64,000 nucleotides of DNA from Streptomyces hayashii (lineage in GTDB: Bacteria; Actinomycetota; Actinomycetes; Streptomycetales; Streptomycetaceae): the NCBI RefSeq assembly GCF_024539815.1, contig NZ_JAHHIU010000080.1, positions 62,001-126,000 of the forward strand, given 5' to 3'. This document shows, piece by piece, positions 7,454 to 17,051 of the stretch. Numbering within the stretch: the first letter of the stretch is position 1; each line of letters opens with the position of its first letter. The position numbers and the translations under genes are program-made. Under the pieces are notes generated by a model, which worked only from the letters and a program-made list of their open reading frames with translations, searched no databases and was not told where the DNA came from.

Positions 7454-10120
7454 TCACCGCGTGGCGGTGCGCTCGATGACGTCCCGGGCTGCCGGTGGGC
7501 CCCCGCGCGGCGGGCGTTCCGGTCTCAGCCGTGTCTGGAGCCGCATGACGACATGGCCGAGGCCGGACAGGGCACAGGCGATCACCAGATCGGTGGGAGA
7601 CAGAGGCTCCGTACCCAGCAGGTCCTGGAGGGGCGGCAAGTAGACGCCGGCTGCCTGGAGACTCAATGCCGTTCCTACCGCGATCAGCAGGAACGGGTTG
7701 GCCAGGCTGCCCGGGCGTGCCCGGGAGCCGAGTGCCACGCCTAGCTGGGTCGCCCCGAGCACCAGGAAAATCATGGACTGCCAGGGGCGTCCGGTCTCCC
7801 GTGCCCAGATGCCGGCCGCGAGCGTCACCGTGGCGATGAAGGCGCCCATGAACAGGATCCGCGGCCACAGGCCGGCGCCCAGCACGCTCTCCGCGGGCGG
7901 TCGAGGCGGGTGGCGCATCGTGTCCGGTGCGACGGGCTCCGCACCGAGGGCGACGCCGGGCAGGCCGTGTGTGAGCAGGTTGATCCACAGGATCTGTGCG
8001 GGCAGGAGCGGCAGCGGCATCCCCAGGAAGGGGCCGAGGAGCATGACCAGGATCTCCGCCGTGCCACCGGCGAGTGCGTAGAGCAGGAACCGGCGTACGT
8101 TCGCGTAGACCCGACGCCCCTCCTCGATGGCGGACACGATCGTGGCCGGGTTGTCGTCGGCCAGCACCAGATCGGCCGCCTGGCGTGCCACCTCGGTGCC
8201 GCGCCGCCCCATGGCGACGCCGATGTCGGCCTGACGCAACGCGGGACCGTCGTTGACGCCGTCCCCTGTCATCGCCACCACGTGCCCGGCCTCGCGCCAC
8301 GCCTGGACGATGTCCAGCTTCTGCTCGGGAGTGGTGCGGGCGTAGACCCGTACATCCGTCAGATCACCCGCCGTGCCCTCCCGGATCCGGTCCCCGGTGG
8401 TGACCTGCTCGTCCCGGGCGGCGATGCCGAGGCGATCGGCCACCGCCCGTGCGGTCAGTGGGTGGTCACCGGTGATCAGTACGGGGATGATGCCGGCCCG
8501 TTTGCAGGCGGTGATGGTGGGCTCCGAGGCGTTGCGGGGCGGGTCCAGGATGCCGACGAGGCCGAGGAGTGACAGGCCGGATTCCCAGGTCGGGGGCTGC
8601 GGTGCCGTGTCCTCGTGGTCGGCCGCTGCGACGGCGAGCACGCGGTACCCGTGGCGGGCCAGCGTTTCCGCGCGTGCTGCCGCTCGGGCGACCGCCTCGG
8701 GATCGTCGGACAGAATGCGCGGCCGGAGTACGGATTCCGGCGCTCCCTTGCACACGACCCGAACTCCGCCCTCCGGCCGACGGTGCACGGTGGTCATGCG
8801 TTTGCGGTCGCTGTCGAACGGGATCTCCTCCACGCGCGGTAGTTCGCGGTCCAGTGCCGGCCTGTTCAGACCGAGTCGGGCCCCGGCCACCAGCAGGGCG
8901 GCCTCGGTGGGATCACCCAGCGCGCTCCATTCCGGGGAGTGGTCCGAAGGGGGCTGCAGCGCTGCGTCATTGCACAGCATCGCTGCCCGCAGCAACGCCG
9001 CCAGGTCGGGCGCCTCGCCCGGGGTCATGGTCTCGCCGCCGCGTACGGCCCGGCCCTCGGGCGCGTAGCCGGTCCCCACGACGGTCGCCTCGCCGACGGA
9101 CGTCGTCCACAGCTGCTCGGCTGCCATCCGGCCCTCGGTCAGGGTGCCGGTCTTGTCGGTGGCGATCACGGTCACCGAGCCCAGCGTCTCCACCGCGGGC
9201 AGCCTGCGGACGATCGCGTGCCGGTCCGCCATGCGCCGCGCTCCCAGAGCGAGAGCGAGCGTCACCACGGCCGGGAGGGACTCCGGAACGGCAGCGACGG
9301 CAAGACTGATCGCCGCCACGATCATCAGCTCCACGGGCTGTCCGCGCACCAGCCCGAGGGCGAGCACGACCGCGCACAGTGCGACGGTGACCATCGCGAG
9401 AGTACGGCCGAAGTTCGCCAACCGGTGCTGCAACGGGGTGAGACCGGGCGCGGCGCCCATGAGAGCGGCGATCCGGCCGAGGGCGCTGTCGGCACCGGTG
9501 GCGGTCACGACGACCCGTCCGCGACCCCGAACGATGACCGTCCCCGCCGACACCACCCCCTTCGTCCCGCCACTGTCGAGGGCCTTCTCCATCGGAGCGG
9601 ACTCACCTGTCAGCGACGACTCGTCCGCCAGCAGCAACGTCGCAGCGAGCACCTCTCCGTCCGCAGGGACGATGTCCCCCTCGGCCACCAGGACCAGGTC
9701 GCCCGGAACCACCTCGGATGCCGAGACGGAGAGTTCCTCGCCGTCTCGCACCACCCTGGCAGCCGGGGCGCTCATGGCGGACAGGGCCAGTACCGCCTCT
9801 TCAGCCCGCACCTCCTGCACGACGCCGACCACGGTGTTCACGGTGATCACGAGCAGGATGACGGAGGCGTCGGAGAGATCGCCGGTGGCGATCGTCAGGG
9901 CGGCCGCCACGAGCAGGACGAGGATCAGCGGGTCACGCAGTTGCTGCAGCACCCGCCGCCACACCGGGGTCCGCGGTTCCGAGGGGATTTCGTTGGGCCC
10001 ATGGCGCGTCAGGCGCCTTGCGGCCTCCTCCGATGACAGACCTGTCGCGGGAGCCGCCTCCGAGCGTCGGCTTGCCTCGGCAGCGGGCCTCTGGCTGTCA
10101 CCGCGGCGGTTCACGGCCAT
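7454..10120 (-). CDS. P-type cation ATPase, P2A/CtpF-like
   Basis: 888 residues with a cation-ATPase N domain, an actuator loop (LTGES), the phosphorylation site [11 protein letters not shown], the hinge [12 protein letters not shown] and C-terminal membrane helices. The M4 motif is [13 protein letters not shown], close to Ca2+-ATPases, and keeps the M4 glutamate. In M6 the sequence is [16 protein letters not shown], where SERCA has NLVTDGLPA, so the calcium-coordinating Asp is replaced by His. In M5 the Glu of the SERCA VGEVV motif is kept (TAEIL). The ion may therefore not be Ca2+. Mycobacterial CtpF, under DosR, is the natural comparison. It lies between the K+ channel and the CBS protein. 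Confidence 0.93.
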   Translation of the reverse strand: MAVNRRGDSQRPAAEASRRSEAAPATGLSSEEAARRLTRHGPNEIPSEPRTPVWRRVLQQLRDPLILVLLVAAALTIATGDLSDASVILLVITVNTVVGVVQEVRAEEAVLALSAMSAPAARVVRDGEELSVSASEVVPGDLVLVAEGDIVPADGEVLAATLLLADESSLTGESAPMEKALDSGGTKGVVSAGTVIVRGRGRVVVTATGADSALGRIAALMGAAPGLTPLQHRLANFGRTLAMVTVALCAVVLALGLVRGQPVELMIVAAISLAVAAVPESLPAVVTLALALGARRMADRHAIVRRLPAVETLGSVTVIATDKTGTLTEGRMAAEQLWTTSVGEATVVGTGYAPEGRAVRGGETMTPGEAPDLAALLRAAMLCNDAALQPPSDHSPEWSALGDPTEAALLVAGARLGLNRPALDRELPRVEEIPFDSDRKRMTTVHRRPEGGVRVVCKGAPESVLRPRILSDDPEAVARAAARAETLARHGYRVLAVAAADHEDTAPQPPTWESGLSLLGLVGILDPPRNASEPTITACKRAGIIPVLITGDHPLTARAVADRLGIAARDEQVTTGDRIREGTAGDLTDVRVYARTTPEQKLDIVQAWREAGHVVAMTGDGVNDGPALRQADIGVAMGRRGTEVARQAADLVLADDNPATIVSAIEEGRRVYANVRRFLLYALAGGTAEILVMLLGPFLGMPLPLLPAQILWINLLTHGLPGVALGAEPVAPDTMRHPPRPPAESVLGAGLWPRILFMGAFIATVTLAAGIWARETGRPWQSMIFLVLGATQLGVALGSRARPGSLANPFLLIAVGTALSLQAAGVYLPPLQDLLGTEPLSPTDLVIACALSGLGHVVMRLQTRLRPERPPRGGPPAARDVIERTATR

Positions 10121-10196
10121 CGCTGAAGTGTGCCCGGAGGGCTCTGTGTGCTGGGTGCCATAACCGCTCCCGTCCCTTTGACTGGCCGCCCCTTGA

Positions 10197-10227
10197 GGAT
10201 GGAACCCCGTTTTTCAGAGTGCCATCC
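10197..10227 (-). terminator. Weak hairpin after the K+ channel gene
   Basis: GGATGG at 10197-10202 pairs with CCATCC at 10222-10227 around an A/T-rich loop, 9 bp past the channel stop. The stem is only 6 bp, so its role as a terminator is doubtful. Confidence 0.25.
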
Positions 10228-10235
10228 CTGCTCGT

Positions 10236-11114
10236 TCACGGCTGAGCGCCGTCGCGGCCGTGGTCGGCGGCGTATGCGGCGAACACTTCCGTCGGCGGGC
10301 CGCCCGTGCGGAGGAAACGCTGGTCGAGGATGGTGGCGAGGTCCTTCAGCGCGCCGGCGAGCAGCGCGCCGGCCAGTCGCACCTCCGGCCGTTCCGCCGC
10401 CTGCCCGCGTTGGGCGAGCACGGCGGCGTAGCCGACCATGGCCGCCAGGGACGAGTGGTCCTCCCCGTCATGGAAGTAGTACGCCTCGGCGTACTGGGTG
10501 AAGTCGATGCGGACGCGTGCGATGTCCGTGGCCAGGCTGTCCAGCAATAGCGCCCCCGCAGTGCAGTCGATCTGCCGTGTCGTCGGATCCGCGTCGCGCA
10601 GCAGAGCCAGCCGGACGGCCAGGACCCTCCTGCGGGTCAGCGCAGGGTAGATCTCCAGCACCCAGGAGACGGTTGCCGTCAGGAGAGCGAAACCGATGAG
10701 GGCTTCGAGCGGTGAGACCAGACGGAGCCAGCCCTCGTCGGGTGCGATGTCACCCAGCCCCAGGGTAGCCACCGTGACGAGCGATAGGTACACGGAGTCG
10801 AGCAGTGCCGGCTGCTGTGCTGCCTGGGAACCGGGGGAGAAGGTGAATGCCCCGGGCATGTGGGGCCAGTAGACGATCGCCCAGCCGAGTACGACGGTGA
10901 CGGCCCACATGCTCACGACCGTGACCATGGCCAGCGGCCCGACGAGCCCGACCACGCGGCCGGGCGCACGGAAGCGCCGAGCGAGGCGCCACAGTGCTGT
11001 CATCACGAGGCGGCTCAGGCCACCGTGGCGTGTGGGGTGCCAGAGCGTGTGGAACAGATCCCGCAGGGTGACCATGACGAGCCCGGCACCGACCAGCGAG
11101 ACCAACCACTTCAT
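10236..11114 (-). CDS. Two-TM potassium channel protein (ion_trans_2 type)
   Basis: 292 residues. Hydrophobic segments near residues 1-20, 50-70 and 90-160 flank a pore loop with the selectivity-filter-like motif TLGLGD (residues 117-122), a variant of TVGYGD. The last 130 residues are a soluble helical domain that is neither RCK/TrkA nor cNMP-binding by eye. Tyr to Leu in the filter is tolerated in some bacterial channels but may alter selectivity. Neighbours on the same strand are the GH65 enzyme upstream and a P-type ATPase downstream, so it belongs to the ion-handling part of the island. Confidence 0.85.
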   Translation of the reverse strand: MKWLVSLVGAGLVMVTLRDLFHTLWHPTRHGGLSRLVMTALWRLARRFRAPGRVVGLVGPLAMVTVVSMWAVTVVLGWAIVYWPHMPGAFTFSPGSQAAQQPALLDSVYLSLVTVATLGLGDIAPDEGWLRLVSPLEALIGFALLTATVSWVLEIYPALTRRRVLAVRLALLRDADPTTRQIDCTAGALLLDSLATDIARVRIDFTQYAEAYYFHDGEDHSSLAAMVGYAAVLAQRGQAAERPEVRLAGALLAGALKDLATILDQRFLRTGGPPTEVFAAYAADHGRDGAQP

Positions 11115-11210
11115 CCGCGTCTCCCACGGCCCTTTGACATGAAACGTAAACCCGCGTTGGAGCCTAGGCCGTGTGCGGCGCGTGACGGCGCGGATGCGGG
11201 GACGCCACGC

Positions 11211-13622
11211 TCATTCGCTCGGATCATCCGCCTTCAGAACGAGCGTGCAGGTCTCCCCTGGCGCCACGGTCACGGCCCGGTCCGCCAGCACCACGCGGAT
11301 CGCCGACTCCTCCGAGTCGGGCACGCCGATCTCCAGCCGCCCGCTCAGGCGCCGTATGCGCACCCCCCAGTGGCCGCGATAGCGCAGCGAGAATCCGTAC
11401 TCGGAGAGTGCGGGAAGCGGCACGGGGTCCAGCCACAGGGCGTCCTCGCGCGTTTCCAGGCCGGTCAGGCCGCGCTGGACCAGGTCGAGGGTTCCGGCCA
11501 TCGCGCCGAGGTGGATGCCTTCTCCGGTCGTGCCGCCCTGGATGTCGGCGATGTCCGCCTCCAGGGCCTCCTGGACGTACTGCCATGCCTCGGCTCGTCT
11601 GGCCTTGGCGAGGACCAGGCCGTGGACGAGTCCGCTGAGTGTGGAGCCGTGGCTGGTGCGTCGGAGGTAGTAGTCGACGGTCCCGCGCCAGACCGCGTCG
11701 TCCAGGGCGTAGCCAAGGCGCTCGAACAACTGCCGCAGCTCGCTGGGTGAGAATAGGTAGCCGAGCATGAGGACGTCGGCCTGTTTGGACGCCTTGTAGC
11801 GGTTGACCGTGTCGCCCTCGGCCTCCAGGATTCGGTCCAGCCGCCGGATGTCGTCGTAGCGCGTTCGGTAGGCGTCCCAGTCCAGCTCGGCCAGATCGTC
11901 GTAGCCCTCGAACTGGCTGATCACGCCACGGTGGAACGGCACCCACAACCGTCGGGAGATCTCCTCCCACTTCGGGGGTTCGCCGTCGTCCAGCCGGATG
12001 CGATCACTCAGTTCCTCCCGGCGCCAGGCGGGAAGGCGCCGCAGGAGGTCCAGAGCGCGGACGAGCACCCAGGCGGCGCTGATGTTGGTGTACGCGTTGT
12101 CCGCCAGCCCCGGCAGGTCGGCGCCCGGGTAGGCGTCGTGGTACTCGTCGGGGCCGACGACTCCGCGAATGTGGTACCGCTCCGTCTCGGGGTCGAAGAC
12201 CGAGAGGTCCGCCCAGAAGCGGGCGATCTGCAGCAGCATCTCCGCGCCCCTCGTGTGCAGGAAGTCGGTGTCGCCGGTGGCCTCGCAGTACTGCCACACG
12301 TTGTACGCGATCGCCGAGCCCACGTGGTGCTGGAGCCGGGAGTGGTCCGGCAGCCAGCGCCCCGAGTGGGGGTTGAGATGCCACTCCTGGGTCTCCTCGC
12401 GGCCGTCGCTGCCGCTCTGCCAGGGGTACATCGCCCCGGCCCGGCCGATCGCGGCGGCGGCCCGGCAGGCCCGTGGGAGGCGTCGGTACCGGTAGTTCAG
12501 GAGGGCCCGGGAGACCTCGGGGAAGTGCAGGTTGAGGTAGGGCAGGACGAACAGCTCGTCCCAGAAGACGTGGCCCCGGTACGCCTCGCCGTGCAGCCCC
12601 CGGGCCGGGACGCCCACGTCCAGATCCGCCGTGTGCGGTGACAGCGTCTGCAGGACGTGGAAGAGGTGGAAGCGCAGTACGCGCCCGGACTGACCAGGCA
12701 CCTGGATCTCCGCGCGCCGCCACAACCGATCCCAGGCCGCGACGTGGGAGTTCAGTAGGCCCGCGAAGTCCGCCGCCGAGGACACCCGGTCGACCGCCGC
12801 CTCGAGAGGATCGCTGATCGCCGTGTCGCGGGAGGTGTGCAGCGCCACGGTCTTCTCCACGGCGACGGGGCGACCGGGGGCGAGCGGTACCACCAGGCGG
12901 TGAACGGCACGGTGGCGGGCCGGGCGGAGCTCCGACGAGGCCGGTGGCCGGTCGGTGACGACGGTCCGGGCGGCCATGGCGACACTGATGTCGGAGGTGG
13001 TGGTCCGGCATGTCAGCCAGACGGTGTGGGGGTCCCGCGTCCCGGTCCGCACCTGGGTCAGCTGGTGGTGGTTGAGGGCACGGTAGCGGTGAACATTGCC
13101 GTTGGTCACTTCGCCGTCGAGGCAGGACTCGATCTCGACCTCTCCCGACCAGTCCTCGGCGGTGAAGACCGTCCGTAGTGCGGCCAGATGAGGATCGCCC
13201 ATGTGCACCAGGCGGGTCTGCTCGACAGCGACCACACCTGCCCTCTCGTCCCGGTGGCGGAAGGCGCGGGTGAGCGTGGCGCGGCGCAGATCCAGGGTGT
13301 GCCGGTGGTCCAGGAGGGTGTGCGGATGGGGGGAGAACCACGGGCCCCACGCTCCCTCGGCGCGGCGCAGGCGGAACCGCAGGAGCAGCCAGTTCGGGAG
13401 GTTGACCAGGTCTTCGTTCGCCACCTGTCGTCCCGCCACGGTCGACTCCGGGCGGTTGTAGCATCCGGCCGCGTAGGTTCCCGGGTAGTGCACCAGGCCC
13501 GCCCGGCACTCGGGCACCGCGCCTCTTGTGGCGAAGTAGCCGTTGCCTAGCGTGCAGAGCGATTCCCGCAGGCGTTCGGCAGCGGGGTCGTATCCCTTCC
13601 ACTCCCAGGTCCACTCCGACAT
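11211..13622 (-). CDS. Glycoside hydrolase family 65 disaccharide phosphorylase
   Basis: 803 residues, the usual length for GH65 trehalose, kojibiose or maltose phosphorylases without a fused beta-phosphoglucomutase. The N-terminal beta-sandwich begins ESLCTLGNGYFATRG. The (alpha/alpha)6 barrel holds the catalytic acid in GVVGPDEYHDAYPG (Glu493). The strand-rich C-terminal domain follows GTTGEGIHLGAMAGTLD. These enzymes split a disaccharide with phosphate to glucose 1-phosphate and glucose, saving one ATP, which suits energy-poor cells. The substrate among trehalose, maltose and kojibiose cannot be fixed by eye. It starts 51 bp after the upstream USP gene and is likely co-transcribed. Confidence 0.92.
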   Translation of the reverse strand: MSEWTWEWKGYDPAAERLRESLCTLGNGYFATRGAVPECRAGLVHYPGTYAAGCYNRPESTVAGRQVANEDLVNLPNWLLLRFRLRRAEGAWGPWFSPHPHTLLDHRHTLDLRRATLTRAFRHRDERAGVVAVEQTRLVHMGDPHLAALRTVFTAEDWSGEVEIESCLDGEVTNGNVHRYRALNHHQLTQVRTGTRDPHTVWLTCRTTTSDISVAMAARTVVTDRPPASSELRPARHRAVHRLVVPLAPGRPVAVEKTVALHTSRDTAISDPLEAAVDRVSSAADFAGLLNSHVAAWDRLWRRAEIQVPGQSGRVLRFHLFHVLQTLSPHTADLDVGVPARGLHGEAYRGHVFWDELFVLPYLNLHFPEVSRALLNYRYRRLPRACRAAAAIGRAGAMYPWQSGSDGREETQEWHLNPHSGRWLPDHSRLQHHVGSAIAYNVWQYCEATGDTDFLHTRGAEMLLQIARFWADLSVFDPETERYHIRGVVGPDEYHDAYPGADLPGLADNAYTNISAAWVLVRALDLLRRLPAWRREELSDRIRLDDGEPPKWEEISRRLWVPFHRGVISQFEGYDDLAELDWDAYRTRYDDIRRLDRILEAEGDTVNRYKASKQADVLMLGYLFSPSELRQLFERLGYALDDAVWRGTVDYYLRRTSHGSTLSGLVHGLVLAKARRAEAWQYVQEALEADIADIQGGTTGEGIHLGAMAGTLDLVQRGLTGLETREDALWLDPVPLPALSEYGFSLRYRGHWGVRIRRLSGRLEIGVPDSEESAIRVVLADRAVTVAPGETCTLVLKADDPSE

Positions 13623-13673
13623 CCGTCGCCCTCCTCAGTTGTGAGCCGTGGGAGCGGGCCTGCACGGCGAACC

Positions 13674-14573
13674 TCAGACCCGATGAGGGACGACGGCGAC
13701 CGGGCACGCGGAGTGGTGCAGCAGGGCGTGGGCGACGCTGCCGAGTTGCAGACCGAAGTGCCCGTGCCGGCGCTGAGCGCCGACGACGATCAGGTCGGCA
13801 TCGGCCGATGCCTCCAGCAGGACACGGTGGGCGGGGCCCTCGACCGTGCGGCGGCTGACCTCGACCTCGGGGTGCTCCCGTACGACCTCGCGCAGCGCGT
13901 CGTCGAGGGTGGCCGAGACTTGCTCCTCGGGCGCCACGGCGGCGTCCGCCGCGAGCCGGGGGTCCCCCGGGACGGACTCTGCGGGAGGGGAGCCCGGCGC
14001 GTGGTCCGGACTGCGCCAGGCCCGCACGGCGGAAAGGGTGCAGCCCCGCGCCTCGGCCTCGCGCGCGGCGAACCGCACGGCACCCGTGCCGCCGGTCGCA
14101 TCGCCTACTCCCACCACGACCCGGCCCAGGGACCCCTGGAGGTTGCGCTCCTCGCCTCGGACGACGATGACCGGGCACATGGCACGAGCCGCCACCGTGA
14201 GGCTGACCGACCCCAGCAGCAGCCCGGCGACCTCGCCGCGCCCACGTGCGCCCGTGACCAGGGCGAACGCCTCGGACCCGGCCCGCAGCAGCGTGGAGAC
14301 CGCATCGGCGGCCACTACGTCGGTGGACACCTTCACCTCGGGGTCGCGAAGCCGGGCGCGTTCCGCGCAGGAGGCTGCGATGTTCTGCGCCATGACCTCT
14401 CCGGCGGGGCGATCGGTGCTGAAGGAAGGCCGGACTCTCTCGTAACGCTCCCAGAGGGAGGCATGGACGAGCCGCAGCGGCAGGCCGTGGCGGGCCGCTT
14501 CGTCCACCGCCCAGTCGACCGCCAGCAGACTGGATTCCGATCCGTCGACGCCCACGACCAGCGGGAGTTCCAT
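13674..14573 (-). CDS. Universal stress protein, tandem UspA domains
   Basis: 299 residues with two UspA domains. The first opens PLVVGVDGSESSLLAVDWA and closes with the ATP-loop motif GARGRGEVAGLLLGSVS. The second opens VVVGVGDATGGTGA and closes VGAQRRHGHFGLQLGSVA and CPVAVVP. The G-x2-G-x9-G(S/T) pattern predicts ATP binding. The ATG at 14571-14573 is chosen because the domain begins there and GGAAGG lies upstream. Residues 1-100 closely match the broken USP at 57095-57375, and about 65 bp upstream of each start is also conserved. It heads a run with GH65. Confidence 0.93.
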   Translation of the reverse strand: MELPLVVGVDGSESSLLAVDWAVDEAARHGLPLRLVHASLWERYERVRPSFSTDRPAGEVMAQNIAASCAERARLRDPEVKVSTDVVAADAVSTLLRAGSEAFALVTGARGRGEVAGLLLGSVSLTVAARAMCPVIVVRGEERNLQGSLGRVVVGVGDATGGTGAVRFAAREAEARGCTLSAVRAWRSPDHAPGSPPAESVPGDPRLAADAAVAPEEQVSATLDDALREVVREHPEVEVSRRTVEGPAHRVLLEASADADLIVVGAQRRHGHFGLQLGSVAHALLHHSACPVAVVPHRV

Positions 14574-14962
14574 CGGGGCCACCGCCTTCCGTCCCGTTGC
14601 TGACAAACCCCCTCTGAATACCGTCGCACCGCCCGCGCGCCGCCGCGACATACGGGCAGGTGCACGGACCGGGTGGCCGTCACCGGGTTGCGGTGCCTCG
14701 GGTCCCGACGACGCTGGAGACGTACGGCCCGACCAACCACCGGGCGCTCCTCAAGCACCTGGGACATACCTGAGACCCCGCACATCGTGAGCGATACGAC
14801 GACCTTCCCAGCGGTAACCGTCCGGAGCGTCACGCCCCAGATCAGCATCTGTCCGAGCTTGCCGAGGAGGGGGCGGTGACCGCCGAGGAGCACATGACCG
14901 CTCCCGGGATTACGGTCCACCTCGACGTCTGGGCGTGGACCCCAGCCGTGGACAGTCCCGGG
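14574..14962. other. Intergenic region with possible gene remnants
   Basis: 389 bp. On the plus strand at about 14780-14830 the peptide ETPHIVSDTTTFPAVTV recalls the start of the CBS-BON protein at 55658-56335 (TPHIVSDVMTQTVVAV). A little further on, another frame reads LSELAEEGAVTAEEH, similar to the end of a SHOCT domain. Both are too short to be called genes. Near 14573 it holds the upstream region of the USP gene. Confidence 0.4.
14615..14630 (-). promoter_or_regulatory. Conserved element upstream of a USP gene (copy 1)
   Basis: On the minus strand GGTGCGACGGTATTCA lies about 42 bp before the USP start. The same 16 bases occur at 57037-57052 before the broken USP, and similarity runs on to both start codons. 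It is either a regulatory element or simple paralogy of a duplicated gene. Confidence 0.45.
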
Positions 14963-15955
14963 TCAGGGTTCGATATCGAGTACCTCCGACACAGCGCGGC
15001 GCGGCGTGCCGGGACCGTTGGGGCCGTAGCCCAGGCGTAGCAGGACCTGCGTGTAGCCCGTCCCGGTCATCGGGTCGCGCACTGGCCAGCGCAGGTCCGT
15101 CCATTCGAGAGGCTGGGTCACGAAGGAGCTGGCGAGTCCCTCGCGGGTGGCCAGCAGCAGGACGCGTTCCATCGCCTGTCCGGCGCGGAGCCAGTCCTCC
15201 GGGCGGTCGTGATCCGTGCTGATGAGAGCCAGTTGAGGGTTCTGCTCGAAGTCCGCCGCGTCACGTCCCGCCACCTGCCGGGGGCCCGCGAAGTCGCGCA
15301 TGGGCGCCTTGCCCCCGCGCTTGCGCGGCCCGAAGGCGTAGTGCGGGACTCCGTCGTCGGCCGTGCTCACCGACGGGGCGTCGATACGCGTCCACCGGGC
15401 CAGGTCCTGGTCGCTGCCGCGGTCGGTGATGTTGCGTGACTCGGCTTCCTGGACCAGTTCCAGCACTTCCCACAGATGCCATGAGTCGGGGAACGTCAAT
15501 GCCGCTGCCTCGACGCGCGCACTCGCGGCGAGAGCCTCCCGCACGGCCTCGGGGATCTGTCTCTCCTCGAACGGGTAGCGGCTGCTGTGCCGTTGGCGGA
15601 TCGCCGGATACAGCGCGCCGAGGCCGCTCACACCCTTCGTACGGCCGGCCAACCGCACGCTCGCGAGGAGTGCCCGGTCGGTGAGGTCGGGCAGTAGCCG
15701 GGTTTCCGGGTGCCAGCCCTCGTGGGCGATGGCGGCCCTCAGGTTCAACAGGGCGGCACCGCAGCCGAGATGAAGGCCGCGGGTATCGGGGTCGGAGTGC
15801 GGCATGGTGCGCTCGAAGTCGGCCCACACCTCGAAAGCGCGGCTCTGCCGGAGATAACGGAAGTGCCAGGGCTGCACGTTGTGCATCGACGGCGCGGCCA
15901 CCGCGTCGCGTACCACGGCGGCCACCCACTCGTCGGATGGTGCTGGCTGGCTCAT
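14963..15955 (-). CDS. Acg-type nitroreductase family protein
   Basis: 330 residues of the large nitroreductase branch typified by mycobacterial Acg (Rv2032) and Rv3131. The N-terminal motif AAPSMHNVQPWHFR replaces the usual nitroreductase FMN-binding start. Later segments are AMERVLLLATREGLASSFVTQ and a C-terminal VLLRLGYG. In Acg the two halves form one FMN-type fold with the cofactor site largely blocked, so flavin storage rather than reduction has been suggested; which applies here is open. It starts 57 bp after the DUF1918-HTH-PPOX gene and is probably in its operon. Confidence 0.9.
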   Translation of the reverse strand: MSQPAPSDEWVAAVVRDAVAAPSMHNVQPWHFRYLRQSRAFEVWADFERTMPHSDPDTRGLHLGCGAALLNLRAAIAHEGWHPETRLLPDLTDRALLASVRLAGRTKGVSGLGALYPAIRQRHSSRYPFEERQIPEAVREALAASARVEAAALTFPDSWHLWEVLELVQEAESRNITDRGSDQDLARWTRIDAPSVSTADDGVPHYAFGPRKRGGKAPMRDFAGPRQVAGRDAADFEQNPQLALISTDHDRPEDWLRAGQAMERVLLLATREGLASSFVTQPLEWTDLRWPVRDPMTGTGYTQVLLRLGYGPNGPGTPRRAVSEVLDIEP

Positions 15956-16012
15956 CGGAACACCCTTCGAGAGCCGTCGGGACGGGAGCGCTCTTCGGTG
16001 GCCAGCGCCTGG

Positions 16013-16921
16013 TCATCCATCGGCCGGCGTGATGCGGCGGCCGGTGAGGTGTGCGGGCCGGATCGACACCCACATCTCGCGTTCACCGCCTGGCCATGGC
16101 GTGGTGTGGGCGTGTTCGGTGAGCCTGTGCACGGAGTCAGGCTCCGTCACGACGCTCGCGGGGCCGACGGCGAGGACACTCCAGCCCTGACTCAGGGCCT
16201 CGTCCATGTGATCGACCTCGAAGGCGACCTCGGCTCCGACGGCTGCCGCGGGTGTGAGGTTCGGCCCGGTCCGGAAGACGATCGCGTCATCGATGACGTC
16301 GTAGTTGACCGGCACGACCGCCGGGCGGCCGTCGGAGGCCGACACCGCGATGCGCCCCACGCCGTGGGTGGCGAGCAACGTGCGGCATTCCTCCGGGCCG
16401 ATGTCCCGCAGCTGAGGATGCAGCAGTGCCTGTCCTTGGCCGGGTGGCAGATCCATTCCTCCGCCGCGCAGCGTGGTGACGGTGGTGCCCAGCGCGTCGG
16501 CCAGCCTGATGAGGGTCGCCACACTCGGGTCGGCAGGCCGTTCCTCCAGGTACTCCAGGTAGCCGGGGGACATTCGGGCGCGGCGGGCCGTCTCCTCGCG
16601 GCTGAGTCGGTGCCTGTGGCGTTCTAGGGCTACGCGTCGGCCGATGTCACCGGGGCCGGGTGCTCTGGGCGGCATGGTCTCCGTCTCGGCCGTGTCGGGG
16701 CCGGAGGGGGAGCGGGTGCCCTTGGGTTGTCCGTGTTCGAGATGGTGGATGTGTGCGTCGGGCCCGGGGAACACGAGCGTCACTTCGTCAGTGTCCGACC
16801 AGCGCACGTCGTAAGGAGGCGTTCCGTCCTCGTGATGGAGTCCGACGATCTCGCCGTCGCGCTTGGCGGCGCCGGTCGTCGTGCGTTCGATGACGAGTTG
16901 GTCGCCGAGGTGAGCTCGCAT
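16013..16921 (-). CDS. DUF1918-HTH-pyridoxamine 5'-phosphate oxidase-like fusion
   Basis: 302 residues with three parts. Residues 1-60 are a DUF1918 SH3-like domain (MRAHLGDQLVIE to VRWSDTDEVTLVFPGPDAHI). Residues about 85-150 hold an XRE-type helix-turn-helix (LSREETARRARMSPGYLEYL). Residues about 165-295 are a split-barrel flavin-binding domain of the PPOX type (GVGRIAVSASDGRPAVVPVN, WSVLAVGPASVV). The ATG at 16919-16921 fits the DUF1918 start; an upstream in-frame start adds 15 unrelated residues. Such fusions may be flavin- or F420-sensing regulators. It is one of few candidates for DNA binding in the window. Confidence 0.88.
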   Translation of the reverse strand: MRAHLGDQLVIERTTTGAAKRDGEIVGLHHEDGTPPYDVRWSDTDEVTLVFPGPDAHIHHLEHGQPKGTRSPSGPDTAETETMPPRAPGPGDIGRRVALERHRHRLSREETARRARMSPGYLEYLEERPADPSVATLIRLADALGTTVTTLRGGGMDLPPGQGQALLHPQLRDIGPEECRTLLATHGVGRIAVSASDGRPAVVPVNYDVIDDAIVFRTGPNLTPAAAVGAEVAFEVDHMDEALSQGWSVLAVGPASVVTEPDSVHRLTEHAHTTPWPGGEREMWVSIRPAHLTGRRITPADG

Positions 16922-17051
16922 GACGTCCGCCCTCTCCTCAGAATGGTGCTGGATCCAACGTGCCACGCGCGACGGGCGGCCGCACGGGACCGATCAGCCT
17001 GGGAGGCTGCCCCGCCTGGCACCCGAACGGCCGTCGACCGACCGAGCCGAC

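Noticed and set aside
12004..14178. A 724-codon minus-strand frame overlapping GH65 and a USP
   Set aside because: It is another frame of the same strand as GH65 and USP, rich in Arg and Pro, with no domain.
14660..14960. Possible CBS and SHOCT protein scraps
   Set aside because: Matches of 12-17 residues in different frames are too short to call as features with confidence.
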